Assembly (NCBI RefSeq): GCF_030687395.1
Contig: NZ_CP117430.1
Span: forward strand, 3,658,001-3,722,000
Source of the DNA: Pseudomonas wuhanensis
GTDB lineage: Bacteria; Pseudomonadota; Gammaproteobacteria; Pseudomonadales; Pseudomonadaceae
Length of the DNA: 64,000 nt
Direction: 5' to 3'
Below are positions 35,059 through 42,852 of the stretch, piece after piece. A program made the translations under genes and the position numbers. Numbering within the stretch: the stretch's first letter is position 1; each line of letters begins with the position of its first letter. The notes beneath the pieces are model-generated. The model saw only the letters and a list, made by a program, of their open reading frames with translations. It ran no database searches and was not told the DNA's origin.

Positions 35059-35412
35059 TTGAACATTCCCTGGGAACGCACCAAACAGGCTTACTTTGAC
35101 GATTACGAACATGCAAACAAGTTAAGCAACTCGGAACAGCCCGACTTTAATGTTCTGCGAGAATTGTGTACGGGCCATATCTACAATCACCACTATCGTG
35201 CTTCCAGTAAGCGAGCGAGCAGCGCCGTATCTTCGGAAAAAATGGATGTCTGGAATAACTTCTCTCAATGGGCCACCTTCGGTCCTGGAGCCAGGCGCAG
35301 GGATAAAAAAATGCTGCAAATCAAAACTTCCGGAGGCACTGACTTCGCTGCTAGCAAGGCCGCAATGGGGGCCTGTACAGGCATCACTGCCATTTATCCA
35401 TTACCGATCTGA
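35059..35412 (+). CDS. Orphan small protein next to the phosphatase-like gene
   Basis: A 117-residue protein from the TTG at 35059, which has GAGAGGAG ideally placed. A longer version from an ATG at 34954 would overlap the phosphatase-like gene by 71 bases. Visible features are NIPWERTKQAYFDDYEHANK, GHIYNHHYRASSKRASSA and a C-terminal FAASKAAMGACTGITAIYPLPI. There is no recognised domain, signal peptide or membrane segment. It shares the low GC of the preceding gene and was probably acquired with it. Its position before vgrG makes effector, adaptor or immunity partner all possible. Confidence 0.6.
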   Translation: MNIPWERTKQAYFDDYEHANKLSNSEQPDFNVLRELCTGHIYNHHYRASSKRASSAVSSEKMDVWNNFSQWATFGPGARRRDKKMLQIKTSGGTDFAASKAAMGACTGITAIYPLPI

Positions 35413-35484
35413 ATCAGGGCATTCTTTTGACCGCCGGATCCGATATTTCAGGCTCACTGCTGTATCACTGCTTGAGGTTGCTCA

Positions 35485-37494
35485 ATGCCCCGCACCACCG
35501 ACAGCAACACCAGCCTCTCCCTCTGCGCCGCCTCGCTGTCGGCGCTTTACCCTGAGTCGCTGTCCGGTGAAGAGGTCCTCAACGCCCTAGGCTCGCACAC
35601 CCTCGCCGGCCTCAACGACGGCGTCTCCCTCACCCTGACCAATGCCGTCGCCACCCACGTCACCACCACCCTGCACAACGACGCCCTCACCCGTCCAATG
35701 GACGCCCTGGTCGCCGAAATCCGCCAACTCCCCGCCGATGCCACCGCCGAGCGCTATCAGCTTGTACTACGGCCATGGCTGTGGTGGCTGACCCTGGCCA
35801 GCAACAACCGCGTATTCCAGAACCTCAGCACCTCTGACATCGTCACCACGATTTTCAAGGCTCATGGTTTTACCGATTTCCTGCTAAAGCTCAGCGGCAG
35901 CTACACCCCGCGCGAATACTGCGTCCAATACGGCGAAACCGATTTCGCCTTCGTTTCGCGGTTGCTGGAAGAAGAAGGCATCTTCTGGTTCTTCACCCAC
36001 GAGGACGGCAAGCACACGCTGGTACTGGGTGACAGCAACGATGCCTTCGTGCCCATCCCCAATGGGCCAAAGGTGAATTATCTCGGTCAACAAATGGGCG
36101 AGCGTGAATTGCACGGCATCCGCTCCGGAGAGGTCTGCGTGCAGGCGGTGGCCGGGGTGTACCGGGCGACGGATTACGAGTTCACCACCCCGACCACCTC
36201 GCTCTACAGCCAGGCCGAAGCAGTCGCCGGGCCGCGGTCGATGTACGAGCACCCGGGCAGCTACAATGCCAAGGCGCGCGGCGATGCGCTGACCAAGCAG
36301 CGCGTCGACGGGTTGCGCAGTCAGGAGAAGCGTTTTGTCGGTGAGAGCGACTGCCGCTGGCTCGTGCCGGGGCACTGGTTCACCCTCGCCGGGCACGATG
36401 ATTCGACGTTGAACATCGATTGGGTGGTGACGGCGGTCACTCATGAAGCCAGCCACGATGACTATCGAAACCGCTTCGAAGCGATCCCGAAAGCCACGCC
36501 CTTCCGCCCGGTGCGGACAACGCCCAAACCGCGAATGCACACCCAGACCGCCATGGTCGTCGGCAAGTCGGGCGAAGAAATCTGGACCGACGAATACGGC
36601 CGGATCAAGTTGCAGTTCCCCTGGGATCGCGATGGCAAGAACGACGAAGCCAGTTCCTGCTGGGTGCGGGTGGTGCTGCCCTGGAGCGGCAAGGGTTTCG
36701 GCATGCAATTCGTGCCGCGCATCGGTCAGGAAGTGATCGTGACGTTTATCGATGGCGATCCGGATCGACCGCTGGTGACCGGTTGCGTCTACAACGGTGA
36801 CAACGCCCTGCCCTACGCGCTGCCGGCGAATCAGACCCAGTCCGGGATCAAGACCCAATCGTCCAAGGGTGGCGGCGGTTTCAACGAGTTGCGCTTCGAG
36901 GACAAGAAGGACGCCGAAGAGGTGTTTTTGCAGGCGCAGAAGGACCTGAAGATCAATGTGCTCAACAACACCACCGCCACTGTCGGCCATGACGAAACCC
37001 TCACCGTGCAGAACGCTCGCACGCGCACGGTCAAGGACGGCGACGAGACCGTCACCCTGGAGAAAGGCAAACGCAGCGTGACCATCCAGACCGGCAGCGA
37101 CACGCTCGATGTAAAGGACAGTCGCACGGTGACCGTGGGGGCGGACCAGACCCACAGCACCGGTGGCAATTACACGCACAAGGTCACCGGCGATTACAGC
37201 CTGACGGTGGACGGCAACCTGACCATCAAAGTAACTGGCACCCTGACCCTGCAAAGTGGCGGCAGTTTCACGATCAAGAGCGGCGCCGATCTGGCGGCCG
37301 AGGCCAGTACGTCGATCAGCCAGAAGGCCGGAACGTCCCTGAGCAATCAGGCCGGCACCTCGTTGGAGAACAAGGCCGGCACGACCATGACCAACGATGC
37401 CGGGATCAGCCTGACCAACAAGGGCGCCGCTTCGCAGACCGTGGATGGCGGCGGCATGCTGACCATCAAGGGTGGTCTGGTGCAGGTCAACTGA
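35485..37494 (+). CDS. vgrG: T6SS spike protein VgrG (TssI)
   Basis: VgrG trimers form the spike on the Hcp tube. The 669-residue protein has the gp27-like part (SRLLEEEGIFWFFTHEDGKHTLVLGD; LHGIRSGEVCVQAV), the OB-fold gp5 part (EEIWTDEYGRIKLQFPWDRDG; CWVRVVLPWSGKGFGMQFVPRIGQEV; GDPDRPLVTGCVYNG) and a C-terminal beta-helix of short repeats (GTSLSNQAGTSLENKAGTT). It ends TIKGGLVQVN without an added toxin domain. The start follows TTGAGG. Two downstream genes probably supply its tip or cargo. Confidence 0.93.
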   Translation: MPRTTDSNTSLSLCAASLSALYPESLSGEEVLNALGSHTLAGLNDGVSLTLTNAVATHVTTTLHNDALTRPMDALVAEIRQLPADATAERYQLVLRPWLWWLTLASNNRVFQNLSTSDIVTTIFKAHGFTDFLLKLSGSYTPREYCVQYGETDFAFVSRLLEEEGIFWFFTHEDGKHTLVLGDSNDAFVPIPNGPKVNYLGQQMGERELHGIRSGEVCVQAVAGVYRATDYEFTTPTTSLYSQAEAVAGPRSMYEHPGSYNAKARGDALTKQRVDGLRSQEKRFVGESDCRWLVPGHWFTLAGHDDSTLNIDWVVTAVTHEASHDDYRNRFEAIPKATPFRPVRTTPKPRMHTQTAMVVGKSGEEIWTDEYGRIKLQFPWDRDGKNDEASSCWVRVVLPWSGKGFGMQFVPRIGQEVIVTFIDGDPDRPLVTGCVYNGDNALPYALPANQTQSGIKTQSSKGGGGFNELRFEDKKDAEEVFLQAQKDLKINVLNNTTATVGHDETLTVQNARTRTVKDGDETVTLEKGKRSVTIQTGSDTLDVKDSRTVTVGADQTHSTGGNYTHKVTGDYSLTVDGNLTIKVTGTLTLQSGGSFTIKSGADLAAEASTSISQKAGTSLSNQAGTSLENKAGTTMTNDAGISLTNKGAASQTVDGGGMLTIKGGLVQVN

Positions 37495-37506
37495 CAAGGA
37501 TAACCC

Positions 37507-38049
37507 ATGGCCATCACGCCACTGGATTTGCAGCAGAACGATAAACACCTCAAAGGTCGCTTGCTCGATGGCCAGCTCGACGGTGCACTGAACATCAAGG
37601 ATGACGGGCGCGTGCAAGCTGATTTGCACTACAGCCAGGGCGAACTGCAAGGCACCACTTTGCTTTACCACCCCAATGGCAAGGTCTCGGCGCAGCTGCC
37701 GTTTGTCCATGACAAGCTGCAGGGGGTTGCCAGTTTCTATGCCCCCGAAGGCAGCCTGCAGCGCAAGGCGACTTACCGCCGAGGGCTGCTGCATGGCGAG
37801 GCGTTCAATTACTTTCCCGATGGGCAACTGGCGGAGGCCGAGTTCTATCGCAATGGCGTTCGCGACGGGCGTTATCAGCGCTTTCATCCCAACGGCAAAC
37901 CCGCCGTCGAGGCCCATTATCTCAATGGCCAGTTGCTGGAGCCGGAACAGGGCTTCGCCGCCGATGGGCGACCGCTGGATGCCGAGGGTAAACCGATCTC
38001 AAGGGTTCGCTGGTGGTTCAGGCGCTGGAGTGATCCTGCCCAAGCCTGA
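37507..38049 (+). CDS. MORN-repeat (YwqK-like) protein downstream of vgrG
   Basis: A 180-residue protein made of about six MORN-like repeats with G-x-LxG-x-x-x-Y/F-x-P/DG spacing (GRLLDGQLDGALNIKDDG, HLKGR, HDKLQGVASFYAPEG, RRGLLHGEAFNYFPDG, RNGVRDGRYQRFHPNG). Such YwqK-like proteins are found beside toxins as immunity or antitoxin partners, and also near vgrG. It lies 12 bases after vgrG, so it is probably co-transcribed. No catalytic residues are evident. Whether it is a toxin, immunity protein or adaptor is not known. Confidence 0.75.
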   Translation: MAITPLDLQQNDKHLKGRLLDGQLDGALNIKDDGRVQADLHYSQGELQGTTLLYHPNGKVSAQLPFVHDKLQGVASFYAPEGSLQRKATYRRGLLHGEAFNYFPDGQLAEAEFYRNGVRDGRYQRFHPNGKPAVEAHYLNGQLLEPEQGFAADGRPLDAEGKPISRVRWWFRRWSDPAQA

Positions 38050-38067
38050 GTCTTGCATTGATGTCAT

Positions 38068-38099
38068 GGCCTCTTCGCGAGCAAGCCCGCTCCCACACG
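38068..38099. repeat. Single REP sequence
   Basis: TTCGCGAGCAAGCCCGCTCCCAC between the convergent ends of the MORN gene and the DUF4280 gene. Confidence 0.8.
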
Positions 38100-38112
38100 T
38101 TGATCGTGTAAG

Positions 38113-38508
38113 TCAGGGAATCAGCATCTGCATCTGCCCCGGCATGACGATTTTGATCACCCCAGCCCAGTTGCACATCAAGGTGCTGTTGGCATCGATG
38201 GCCGGCATGCCGCCCAGCAGCAGGGTCGGTGCGCCGCCGGGAATCCAGGGGGTGGCGGTGGCCGGGATGCAGGGCATCGGTGTCAGTACGCCAAGCGCTG
38301 CGGCGGTGGCGGCCGCGACCATCGGGTTGGCCATGCTCATGCACGTGCCGAACGGCATGACGTTCACCAGCGGAATGTGGTCCATGATGTTCGCCGCCGG
38401 CATGCCCCCAGTCAGCGTGCGATTCACCGGCAGCACGTTGAGTACCGCTGGCGCCGCGCCGAAACTGCATTGCAGGGTCGCGGTGGCGCAAACTTGCGGA
38501 CAGCCCAT
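38113..38508 (-). CDS. DUF4280 PAAR-like spike-tip protein
   Basis: A 131-residue protein with the DUF4280 plan. MGCPQVCATATLQCSFGAAP at the N terminus has the usual paired cysteines, followed by a central hydrophobic stretch (MANPMVAAATAAALGVL) and a PAAR-like end with CIPATATPWIPGG and CNWAGVIKIVMPGQ. DUF4280 proteins are regarded as PAAR-like tip components of phage tails, T6SS and related injection machines. The start ATG at 38508 has GGAAGGAG just upstream. It is on the opposite strand to vgrG and the MORN gene. Confidence 0.82.
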   Translation of the reverse strand: MGCPQVCATATLQCSFGAAPAVLNVLPVNRTLTGGMPAANIMDHIPLVNVMPFGTCMSMANPMVAAATAAALGVLTPMPCIPATATPWIPGGAPTLLLGGMPAIDANSTLMCNWAGVIKIVMPGQMQMLIP

Positions 38509-38696
38509 GTCGAATCTCCTTCCTGGAAGCGATGCTCCCTGAACCATAGTCCGCCGCGCCTGTTCGCGCACATCAGGAACGCTGATTATCCGGCAACACG
38601 CTAACCTATAAGACCGAACCGTGCTTGTGGCGACCCCGGCGCACCATTAGATTAGCCAATGATGTCTGGCCTCCAAAATAAGCAGAAGGGATAAGC

Positions 38697-39764
38697 ATGG
38701 CGCTTACTGACCAGTCCACCCGTATCCGCTCCGGCGAAGAACTCGATGCCAGCCTGATCGATCCGTACCTCAAGGCGCACATTCCGGGCCTGAGTGGCTT
38801 GCCTGTGATCAGCCAGTTTCCGGGCGGTGCGTCGAACCTGACTTACCTGCTCGAATACCCCGAACAGGAATTCGTCCTGCGTCGGCCGCCGTTCGGTCAC
38901 AAGGCCAAGTCCGCCCATGACATGGGCCGCGAATTCCGCATCCTCAATCAGCTGCGGGACGGTTTCCCCTATTGCCCCAAAGCCTACGTGCACTGCACCG
39001 ACGAATCGGTGATCGGCGCCGAGTTTTATGTGATGGAACGGGTCAAGGGCATCATCCTGCGCGCCGAACTGCCGCCGGAACTGGGGCTCGATTCGGCGAA
39101 GACCGAAGCCCTGTGCAAGAGCTTCATCGACAAATTCGTGGAACTGCACCGGGTCGACTACAAGGCCTATGGCCTGGGCGACCTCGGCAAACCCGAAGGT
39201 TATGTAGCGCGGCAAATCAAAGGCTGGAGCGAGCGCTACGAAAAAGCCCTGACCCCGGATGCGCCAAAGTGGGAAGCGGTAAAGGCCTGGCTCAACGACA
39301 AGATGCCGGCCGATCACCCGACGTCGAGCATCGTCCACAACGACTACCGCTTCGACAACGTGATCCTCGATCCCGAGAACCCGATGCAGATCATTGGCGT
39401 GCTGGATTGGGAGTTGACCACCCTCGGCGACCCGCTGATGGACCTGGGCAACACCCTCGCCTACTGGATCGAAGCCGACGACCCGGCGCCGGTGCAACTG
39501 ATGCGCCGCCAGCCAAGCCACGCTCCCGGCATGCTGACCCGCCGTGAGTTCGTCGATTACTACGCCGAGCGCGCCGGCATCCAGATCGACAACTTCGACT
39601 TCTACTACACCTACGGCCTGTTCCGTCTGGCCGGCATCGTGCAGCAGATCTACTACCGCTTCTTCCATGGTCAGACCCAGGACAAACGCTTCGCGCAGTT
39701 CATTCACATGAACAAACTGCTGGAGCAGATGAGCTTGCAGGTCATTCAGAAATCCAGCCTCTGA
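38697..39764 (+). CDS. APH-family phosphotransferase
   Basis: A 355-residue cytoplasmic protein with the aminoglycoside-phosphotransferase/choline-kinase fold. SIVHNDYRFDNVILD has the catalytic-loop HxDxxxxN variant (HNDYRFDN) and VLDWELTTLGDPLMDLG has the metal-binding Asp. The variant close to acyl-CoA dehydrogenases (ACAD10/11-type) has this motif set. It starts 26 bases upstream of an SDR gene's partner and probably acts with it, perhaps on hydroxyacyl or carnitine-like substrates; this is inference. Confidence 0.82.
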   Translation: MALTDQSTRIRSGEELDASLIDPYLKAHIPGLSGLPVISQFPGGASNLTYLLEYPEQEFVLRRPPFGHKAKSAHDMGREFRILNQLRDGFPYCPKAYVHCTDESVIGAEFYVMERVKGIILRAELPPELGLDSAKTEALCKSFIDKFVELHRVDYKAYGLGDLGKPEGYVARQIKGWSERYEKALTPDAPKWEAVKAWLNDKMPADHPTSSIVHNDYRFDNVILDPENPMQIIGVLDWELTTLGDPLMDLGNTLAYWIEADDPAPVQLMRRQPSHAPGMLTRREFVDYYAERAGIQIDNFDFYYTYGLFRLAGIVQQIYYRFFHGQTQDKRFAQFIHMNKLLEQMSLQVIQKSSL

Positions 39765-39789
39765 TCAGGCCCCATAACAAGGAAAAATC

Positions 39790-40557
39790 ATGTCAAAGAC
39801 TCAGTTGTTCGACCTCGACGGCAAGATCGCTTTCGTCTCAGGTGCCAGTCGCGGCATTGGTGAAGCCATCGCCAAACTGCTGGCGCAGCAAGGCGCCCAC
39901 GTGATCGTTTCGAGCCGCAAGCTCGACGGCTGCCAGCACGTCGCCGACGCAATCATCGCCGCCGGCGGCAAGGCCACCGCCATTGCTTGCCACATCGGTG
40001 AGATGGAACAGATCACCCAGGTCTTCGCCGCCATCCGCGAACAATTCGGGCGCTTGGACATCCTGGTCAACAACGCCGCGACCAACCCGCAGTTCTGCAA
40101 CGTACTGGACACCGACCTCAGCGCCTTCCAGAAAACCGTCGACGTGAACATTCGCGGCTACTTCTTCATGTCGGTTGAAGCCGGCAAACTGATGCGCGAA
40201 CACGGTGGCGGCAGCATCATCAACGTCGCCTCGATCAACGGTATTTCGCCGGGGATCTTCCAGGGCATCTACTCGGTGACCAAGGCTGCCGTGATCAACA
40301 TGACCAAAGTCTTCGCCAAGGAATGCGCGCAATTCGGCATCCGTTGCAACGCCTTGCTGCCGGGTCTGACCGACACCAAATTTGCTTCGGCTCTGGTGAA
40401 AAACGACGCCATTCTGCAAACCGCGCTGCAGCAGATTCCGCTCAAGCGTGTGGCGGATCCGAGCGAGATGGCAGGGGCGGTGTTGTATCTGGCGAGTGAT
40501 GCTTCGAGCTATACGACTGGGGTTTCGTTGAATGTGGATGGTGGATTTCTGTCCTGA
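39790..40557 (+). CDS. SDR-family oxidoreductase
   Basis: A 255-residue short-chain dehydrogenase/reductase. The nucleotide-binding SGASRGIGEAIAKLL is at about 18-32, LVNNAATNP at about 91-99, catalytic Ser in NVASINGISP and YSVTKAAVINMTK with the YxxxK pair. GVSLNVDGGFLS ends it, the usual C-terminal signature of classical SDRs. It lies 25 bases after the phosphotransferase gene and probably shares its transcript. A weak terminator follows. Confidence 0.9.
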   Translation: MSKTQLFDLDGKIAFVSGASRGIGEAIAKLLAQQGAHVIVSSRKLDGCQHVADAIIAAGGKATAIACHIGEMEQITQVFAAIREQFGRLDILVNNAATNPQFCNVLDTDLSAFQKTVDVNIRGYFFMSVEAGKLMREHGGGSIINVASINGISPGIFQGIYSVTKAAVINMTKVFAKECAQFGIRCNALLPGLTDTKFASALVKNDAILQTALQQIPLKRVADPSEMAGAVLYLASDASSYTTGVSLNVDGGFLS

Positions 40558-40578
40558 TTTGGTTCTGCGAATAAACCG

Positions 40579-40604
40579 AAGGCTGCCTCAGGGCTGCCTT
40601 TTTG
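40579..40604 (+). terminator. Weak terminator-like hairpin after the SDR gene
   Basis: AAGGC pairs with GCCTT around a second CCT/AGG pairing, with TTTTTG following. Stem is short. Confidence 0.45.
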
Positions 40605-40621
40605 TTTTCAGCACTCACCAC

Positions 40622-40732
40622 TGATCGTTCCCACGCTCTGCGTGGGAATGCCTCACCGGACGCTCTGCGTCCGCTCTTTGGGGACGCGGAGCGTCCCTGA
40701 CTGCGTTCCCACGCAGAGCGTGGGAACGATCA
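40622..40732. repeat. Nested palindrome, copy 1 (GATCGTTCCCACGC family)
   Basis: TGATCGTTCCCACGCTCTGCG at the left and its mirror CGCAGAGCGTGGGAACGATCA at the right enclose GGACGCTCTGCGTCC and GGGACGCGGAGCGTCCC. A second copy with the same nested order lies at 50408-50513. Repeats of this type are scattered through fluorescent-pseudomonad genomes. Confidence 0.85.
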
Positions 40733-40828
40733 GATTCCCGCAAGAATATTTATTCCACAATTTGCATATTGGGAATTTTTGTTCCATAAATAGCCCTCCT
40801 GAAAATAAAAATCCAAAGGACCCCGGCT

Positions 40829-41944
40829 ATGCGCGAACTCGGTATCGGACTCATCGGCACAGGTTTCATGGGCCGCGCCCACGCCTTGGCCTTTCGCAAC
40901 GTCAGCGCCGTTTTTGAATTACCGCTGAACCTCAAACTCGCCGCCCTCGCCGACGCCGACCCGCAACGCGCGCGCCACTGCGCCGACGCCTGGGGCTTCG
41001 ATACCGCTCACAGCGACTGGCAACAGCTGATCAATGACCCCAAGGTCAACCTGATCGCCATCACCACCCCTAACCATCTGCACTACCCCATGGCCATGGC
41101 CGCCCTCGCCGCCGGCAAGCCGGTGTACTGCGAAAAGCCGTTGGCGGTGAACCTCGAACAGGCCAGCGCAATGCGTCTGGCTGCTAAAGCCGCAGGCGTG
41201 GTAACGCGGGTCGGTTACAACTACCAACACAACCCGATCATCGGTCTGGCTCGCGATTTGATCCAAAGCGGCGCGTTGGGGCAGATCATCAGTTTCCAGG
41301 GCGAATTCAGCGAAGACTTCATGGCCGACCCCGTATCACCCTGGTCCTGGCGCTGCGACGCCAGTTACGCCGGCGGTGCCTTGGCGGACCTGGGCAGTCA
41401 CTTGCTGGCCATGGCCCGTCATCTGCTGGGCGACGTCGAGGCGGTGTGCGCGGATACCCAGACCGTACATGCACAACGCCCCGCAACGTCAGGTGGCCAG
41501 GAGCAACGTGAGGTCGCGGTCGACGATCAGGTCCACGCGTTGCTGCGATTCGCCAACGGTGCGCGAGGGACGTTCAGCAGCAGCTGGCTCAAACACGGTT
41601 ACAAGAATCACCTGAGTTTCGAAATCAGCGGCACCCAGGGCACCCTGGCGTTCGATCAGGAACGTTTGAATGAACTGCGGATGTATCGCGCAGGGCAAGG
41701 CGGTTTCCAACGGCTGCTGGCCGGGCCGGATTTACCGGGTTATGCCGCCTTCAGCCCGGCGCCGGGGCATCAGTTGGGTTACAACGAACTCAAGACCCTT
41801 GAAGTGCATGAGTTGGTGATGGCGCTGGCCGGCCTGGGTCAGGACGGGACAGATTTCGAACAAGCGTGGGAAGTCGAACGCTTGGCGACGGCGATTCGTT
41901 TGGCGGCACTAGAGTCGCGGTGGGTCAGGATCGAGGAAGTCTGA
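40829..41944 (+). CDS. Gfo/Idh/MocA-family oxidoreductase
   Basis: A 371-residue NAD(P)-dependent sugar/polyol dehydrogenase. It has IGLIGTGFMGRAHALAF for nucleotide binding at about 6-22, TTPNHLHYPMAMAALAAGKPVYCEKPLAV containing the catalytic Lys of the EKP motif, and GALADLGSHLLAMARHLLG with the H of the active-site region. The substrate is unknown; the gene stands alone between a nested palindrome and small genes. The ATG has AAAGGACCCC upstream. Confidence 0.88.
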   Translation: MRELGIGLIGTGFMGRAHALAFRNVSAVFELPLNLKLAALADADPQRARHCADAWGFDTAHSDWQQLINDPKVNLIAITTPNHLHYPMAMAALAAGKPVYCEKPLAVNLEQASAMRLAAKAAGVVTRVGYNYQHNPIIGLARDLIQSGALGQIISFQGEFSEDFMADPVSPWSWRCDASYAGGALADLGSHLLAMARHLLGDVEAVCADTQTVHAQRPATSGGQEQREVAVDDQVHALLRFANGARGTFSSSWLKHGYKNHLSFEISGTQGTLAFDQERLNELRMYRAGQGGFQRLLAGPDLPGYAAFSPAPGHQLGYNELKTLEVHELVMALAGLGQDGTDFEQAWEVERLATAIRLAALESRWVRIEEV

Positions 41945-42017
41945 CCCACCACTCAGGCCACACCCGCCAGTCGCGCAGTAGGCAACTGGCGGTACACACC
42001 ATCACGCCGGAGCAAAC

Positions 42018-42239
42018 TTACTGAGTGACACAACGGGTCATGGTAGTGGTCCGGGTCACCTGCCCTTCAGCCCTCACCTCACCCTGCACTTCGGTGTTTT
42101 CGGAGGTCTGACAGGTACGAACCGGTGGCGGTGGCGGCGCAGCGGGTGGTGGAGGTGGCGGACTGGCGCAACCACCCAGAATCGCCGCGCAGAATGCGAG
42201 CGACAGTGGCGAAAAAGCACATTTTCCAAAACTGTTCAT
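42018..42239 (-). CDS. Small proline-rich lipoprotein
   Basis: A 73-residue frame with a signal peptide (FSPLSLAFCAAILGGC) and a lipobox ILGGC, then a Pro/Ala-rich spacer (ASPPPPPPAAPPPPP) and a Cys-containing tail (CQTSENTEVQG ... MTRCVTQ). The pattern suggests an outer-membrane lipoprotein with a flexible linker. No family is recognised, and the ribosome-binding site is weak. The direct upstream sequence (42240-42410) holds no other gene. Confidence 0.55.
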   Translation of the reverse strand: MNSFGKCAFSPLSLAFCAAILGGCASPPPPPPAAPPPPPVRTCQTSENTEVQGEVRAEGQVTRTTTMTRCVTQ

Positions 42240-42410
42240 AGGCTGACCCGCGGTAAGTGATCGACATTTTCCGCGACTCGAAAACCACCCCGCGAACCCG
42301 CGGCCCTGTCACAGAAAAGAAATACCCTCGCATTCCTTATAGCTTAGCTACCCGCCAATGCCAGAAAGACAGCAACCACTCCATTACCGCAGGCCTGCGG
42401 GATATGACGC

Positions 42411-42659
42411 CTAAAGAGCGGAGGATCGATTCAAGCCACTGCTTTCAAGCTCATAGCGCAGCTCTTCAATCAACGCCGCCACTGCCTCCGGCGTCCGGAG
42501 CGTCGCCACGTTCAACCCGCTGACCACCAGATCCACCTGCCCTGTCGCCGGATGGTAAAGCTTCACCGTCAACGAATTATCCCCGGCAAGCGCACACTCA
42601 CAGGCCAACGGCAAAAAGCTCCGCTCCAACTGCATACGCAATTGCACCAGGTCACTCAT
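42411..42659 (-). CDS. DUF1652 protein
   Basis: An 82-residue protein with the Pseudomonas DUF1652 pattern: LRMQLERSFLPLACECAL at the start, then SLTVKLYHPATGQVDLVVSGL and LIEELRYELESS. Function is unknown. AAGGTGAG precedes the ATG. It is confined mostly to pseudomonads, consistent with the host assignment. Confidence 0.8.
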   Translation of the reverse strand: MSDLVQLRMQLERSFLPLACECALAGDNSLTVKLYHPATGQVDLVVSGLNVATLRTPEAVAALIEELRYELESSGLNRSSAL

Positions 42660-42852
42660 CCCGACTCACCTTGGCGACAGCGTAAAATCGACTGCCCGCT
42701 TGTTCTTTTCGCACCCATGAGGTTGTTCCTTCAGCTGCATCGAAGAGGACGCGATACCGGGCCCAAGCCACGTCTCGCACCCCGACAGCCTAGAAAAAGC
42801 CCCATATGATCAACACATGAAATTGCACCACCCGCACTAGTGCATTTGCACC

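Noticed and set aside
35884..37917. 677-codon open frame antisense to vgrG
   Set aside because: It lies within vgrG and the MORN gene, whose motifs are unmistakable; the antisense protein has no family features.
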